Assembly: GCA_015075645.1 (NCBI GenBank)
Contig: JABTUF010000003.1
Location: forward strand, 372,001 to 436,000
DNA: 64,000 bases
Reading direction: 5' to 3'
DNA from: Burkholderiales bacterium
Lineage (GTDB): Bacteria > Pseudomonadota > Gammaproteobacteria > Burkholderiales > Casimicrobiaceae
The translations under genes and the position numbers were made by a program. Below are positions 63,757 through 64,000 of the stretch, piece after piece (the stretch's first letter is position 1; every line of letters begins with the position of its first letter). Under the pieces are notes generated by a model, which worked only from the letters and a program-made list of their open reading frames with translations, was not told the DNA's origin and did not search any database.

Positions 63757-64000
63757 CGGCCGCTGCCGAAGCGGGGGGGCGGGGCCGTGTCGCGCGGCTG
63801 GTCGACTTCGACAACCTCGCGACGATCGTCATCCTGCTCGTCTTCACGCTGTTCCTGATCGTCCCCTTTGCGACGATCCTGATCGTGAGTTTCACCGGCA
63901 AGCCGGTCGCATTGCTCGACGCGCTTACGGGACTCGAGGGCGCGCGCAAGCTCGGCAGCGAGATCGCGGCCAACGCGTCGCTCCAGTTCTTCGGCCAGCT
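63753..64000 (+). CDS. ABC transporter permease (partial)
   Basis: The frame starts at a GTG within GTGA, overlapping the ATPase stop, and runs off the right edge. The visible 82 residues include a cytoplasmic N-terminus, a transmembrane helix (TIVILLVFTLFLIVPFATIL) and the start of a periplasmic stretch ending with ANASLQFFGQ. Operon position and the helix fit a type I importer permease. Confidence 0.78.
   Translation, partial: MTAAAEAGGRGRVARLVDFDNLATIVILLVFTLFLIVPFATILIVSFTGKPVALLDALTGLEGARKLGSEIAANASLQFFGQ

Overview
The window is high-GC DNA whose gene content fits a betaproteobacterium, probably Burkholderiales-like. The supporting signs are the leuC - entericidin - leuD - leuB - asd - fimV order, FolE2-type GTP cyclohydrolase, xseB-ispA-dxs, and a TctC/Bug-type solute receptor. 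No rRNA, tRNA or CRISPR array was seen.

Left chromosomal part (1-19080). It opens with a DUF3883 nuclease-like protein and a small broken gene. A catabolic island follows: a LysR regulator divergent from an enolase-superfamily enzyme, an RraA-like protein, a short-chain dehydrogenase and a Bug-type binding protein, with a second dehydrogenase convergent. Next come thpR, a mercaptopyruvate-type sulfurtransferase, a Rieske oxygenase alpha subunit, the isoprenoid operon xseB-ispA-dxs running into folE2, an S9 peptidase lipoprotein carrying an in-frame palindromic repeat, a class I glutamine amidotransferase and mutL.

Central accessory part (19706-50561). This is a polymorphic-toxin (Rhs/SpvB) locus in decay. 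A secreted protein precedes a 2650-residue exported protein with Ig-like domains, an SpvB-type domain, FG-GAP-like repeats and a YD-repeat core. Behind it lie further pieces of the same core, each tied to a different toxin tip and immunity gene. The constant region ends at the same motif (GAFGYLFN) in all three tips. The array is broken by a truncated IS21-family end that cuts the large protein from its own tip, a complete IS21-family element with a 7-bp target duplication, a complete IS66 element with an 8-bp duplication exactly at the constant/variable boundary of the third tip, and a 5'-truncated IS91-family element. Three copies of the IS91-type terminus each abut a truncated gene (rhs, a nicotinamidase-like gene, ubiD). 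A 7-kb block of unrelated genes (beta/gamma-crystallin, PliG-like lysozyme-inhibitor-like protein, sorting-signal protein, AraC regulator) is enclosed by them. Tips 1 and 2 keep intact overlapping toxin-immunity pairs. Tip 3 and its immunity lipoprotein are frameshifted.

Right chromosomal part (50507-64000). It holds a PIN toxin/antitoxin pair, miaA, leuC, an entericidin-like lipoprotein, leuD, leuB, a candidate Thr-rich leader peptide before asd, fimV with a terminator, and a DeoR-type regulator with a palindromic upstream site. The window ends in an ABC importer operon (binding protein, ATPase, start of the permease) joined by overlapping start and stop codons.
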